Origin: Chloroflexota bacterium
GTDB lineage: Bacteria > Chloroflexota > Anaerolineae > J102
Reading direction: 5' to 3'
Length of the DNA: 7,202 bases
Assembly (NCBI GenBank): GCA_013152695.1
Contig: JAADFV010000405.1
Coordinates: 32,277 to 39,478 of the forward strand
Of this stretch, positions 6,000-7,202 are shown in pieces (the first letter of the stretch is position 1; every line of letters starts with the position of its first letter). The notes beneath the pieces were generated by a model that had not been told where the DNA came from, did not search any database, and was given only the letters and a program-made list of their open reading frames with translations. Position numbers and translations under genes: made by a program.

Positions 6000-7109
6000 A
6001 TGATCATCGGTGTTCCTAAAGAAATCAAGGATAATGAGTTTCGCGTAGCTATGATCCCTGGTGGTGTCAAACAACTGATCAATCGTGGCCACACAGTCCT
6101 GGTTGAAAGTGGAGCAGGGGATGGCAGCGGATTTTTAAATCGTGCCTTTCAGGAAGTCGGAGCCACCATCGTACCCACGGCAGCTGACGCCTGGGCCGCA
6201 GATCTGGTGGTCAAGGTCAAGGAACCGCAGCCGAGCGAATACGATTTTCTACGCCCTGACCTGACGCTTTTCACCTATCTTCATCTTGCCGCGGCCGAAA
6301 CCCTGACGCATGCCATGATGAACAGTGGCGTGACCGGCATCGCCTATGAAACGGTTGAGCTGGCAAATGGCCATCTCCCCCTGCTTACTCCAATGAGCGA
6401 AGTTGCCGGCCGCATGGCCGTACAGGTAGGCGCCTATTATTTGGAAAAGATGAATGGTGGGCGCGGTAAATTGTTAGGGGGAGTGCCGGGTGTTCGCCCC
6501 TGCAATGTCGTCATCATCGGCGGCGGCGTTGTCGGTGCCAATGCCGCCCAGATTGCCTTGGGTATGGGCGCGCACGTCTTTATTATCGATCTCAACCTGG
6601 ATCGATTACGCTATTTGGATGAGGTGTATGGTGGCCGTTTGACCACCTTAAGCTCTAATCCTGTCACCATTGCTGAAGCGGTAAAACGTGCGGATTTGCT
6701 GATCGGGGCCGTTTTGGTAAAGGGGGCAAAAGCGCCAAAACTCGTCACTCGCGAAATGGTGGGGACGATGAAGCCCGGTAGTGTTCTCGTCGATGTGGCC
6801 GTCGACCAGGGCGGTTGTATCGAAACCTCGCACCCGACCACCCATTCTCATCCCACCTTTGAAGTCGATGGCGTCGTACATTATTGCGTATCGAATATGC
6901 CCGGAGCCGTACCACGAACCAGTACCTATGCCCTCTGTAACTCAACGTTACCTTATGTGGTGCGTCTGGCCGATCATGGAGTCGTAGCAGCCATTCGTGC
7001 CGATGCCACTCTGGCCAAAGGGGTAAACACCTACCAGGGCCACATAACCTATCCTGCAGTCGCCGAGGCCTTTGGCCTGGAGTATACACCACTTTCGGAT
7101 TTGCTTTAA
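6000..7109 (+). CDS. ald: Alanine dehydrogenase
   Basis: Catalyses the reversible NAD-dependent oxidative deamination of L-alanine to pyruvate and ammonia (EC 1.4.1.1); cytoplasmic, usually hexameric. The 369 aa match the family length. Residues known from family structures are present: Arg15 in NNEFR-type context, Lys74 in VKVKEPQ, His95 in YLHLA, and Asp269 in DVAVDQGG. The NAD-binding Rossmann domain has G174-x-G176-x-x-G179 and Asp197 at the end of the second strand, which favours NAD over [12 protein letters not shown] (131-138), [13 protein letters not shown] (153-165) and [14 protein letters not shown] are signature stretches. The start is an ATG with GGAGA 7 nt upstream. In context it may feed alanine carbon and nitrogen into central metabolism; no link to its neighbours is shown by the sequence. 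Confidence 0.97.
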   Translation: MIIGVPKEIKDNEFRVAMIPGGVKQLINRGHTVLVESGAGDGSGFLNRAFQEVGATIVPTAADAWAADLVVKVKEPQPSEYDFLRPDLTLFTYLHLAAAETLTHAMMNSGVTGIAYETVELANGHLPLLTPMSEVAGRMAVQVGAYYLEKMNGGRGKLLGGVPGVRPCNVVIIGGGVVGANAAQIALGMGAHVFIIDLNLDRLRYLDEVYGGRLTTLSSNPVTIAEAVKRADLLIGAVLVKGAKAPKLVTREMVGTMKPGSVLVDVAVDQGGCIETSHPTTHSHPTFEVDGVVHYCVSNMPGAVPRTSTYALCNSTLPYVVRLADHGVVAAIRADATLAKGVNTYQGHITYPAVAEAFGLEYTPLSDLL

Positions 7110-7139
7110 ACAGTTCATCGCTTCACGGATGTGATGGAC

Positions 7140-7191
7140 GCGGGTGGCCCGCAAGCAAAAAGCTTGTTGCGTTAGCGCCGAGCGCTCAACG
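7140..7191. repeat. Three adjacent small hairpins downstream of ald
   Basis: Within 52 nt there are GCGGG-TGG-CCCGC (7140-7152), CAAGC-AAAAA-GCTTG (7152-7166) and CGTTAGCGC-CGA-GCGCTcAACG (7170-7191, nine pairs with one bulged C). None is followed by a T-run on the plus strand, so a classic intrinsic terminator is not supported. It may be a structured 3' end, or the edge of an interspersed repeat cut off by the window. Confidence 0.4.
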
Positions 7192-7202
7192 GTGAACCGC
7201 AG

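Noticed and set aside
7170..7191. Integron attC site
   Set aside because: GTTAGCG does not fit GTTRRRY, and the RYYYAAC-like GCTCAAC lies on the wrong side of it; no integrase is in the window.

Overview
The window looks like bacterial chromosome of moderate GC content carrying ordinary metabolic genes. The set is a DHHA1-bearing AlaX editing protein, a GT5 starch/glycogen synthase, a prokaryotic ferritin, an alanine dehydrogenase and a membrane-anchored TPR protein. With sigma70-like promoters and no proteobacterial features, this would suit Chloroflexota or a similar lineage, but that placement is inference and not shown by any marker gene. No rRNA, tRNA, CRISPR array, transposase, prophage or toxin-antitoxin gene was found.

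Layout. Positions 1-5243 hold five genes on the minus strand, in transcription order: ferritin (5243-4725), glgA (4649-3174), alaX (3065-1860), an MBL-fold hydrolase (1838-945) and a TPR membrane protein (914 to beyond the left edge). Gaps are 21-108 bp. alaX has its own good sigma70-type promoter in the 108-bp gap behind glgA, so alaX-MBL-TPR is probably a separate or additional transcription unit. A strong hairpin sits in the ferritin-glgA gap. Positions 5244-5502 are a divergent regulatory region with two near-consensus promoters facing away from each other, one for ferritin and one for a small uncharacterised 118-aa protein (5503-5859, plus strand, TTG start with a consensus Shine-Dalgarno). 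Five copies of a TGGCA-type half-site and one perfect palindrome lie around these promoters. Positions 5860-5999 are an AT-rich spacer, followed by alanine dehydrogenase (6000-7109) and a hairpin-rich tail up to the right edge.

How the genes fit together. Ferritin stores iron, GlgA builds glycogen, AlaX clears mischarged tRNA-Ala and Ald interconverts alanine and pyruvate. These are storage and maintenance functions, not an obvious single pathway, and I see no convincing new multi-gene system. The points most worth checking are the repeated half-sites shared by the divergent ferritin/118-aa promoters, the unknown 118-aa protein, and two enzymes with altered active-site motifs: GlgA (Lys, Asp and Asp of the family replaced by Arg, Gln and Glu) and the MBL protein (DHHRGH where HxHxDH is expected).
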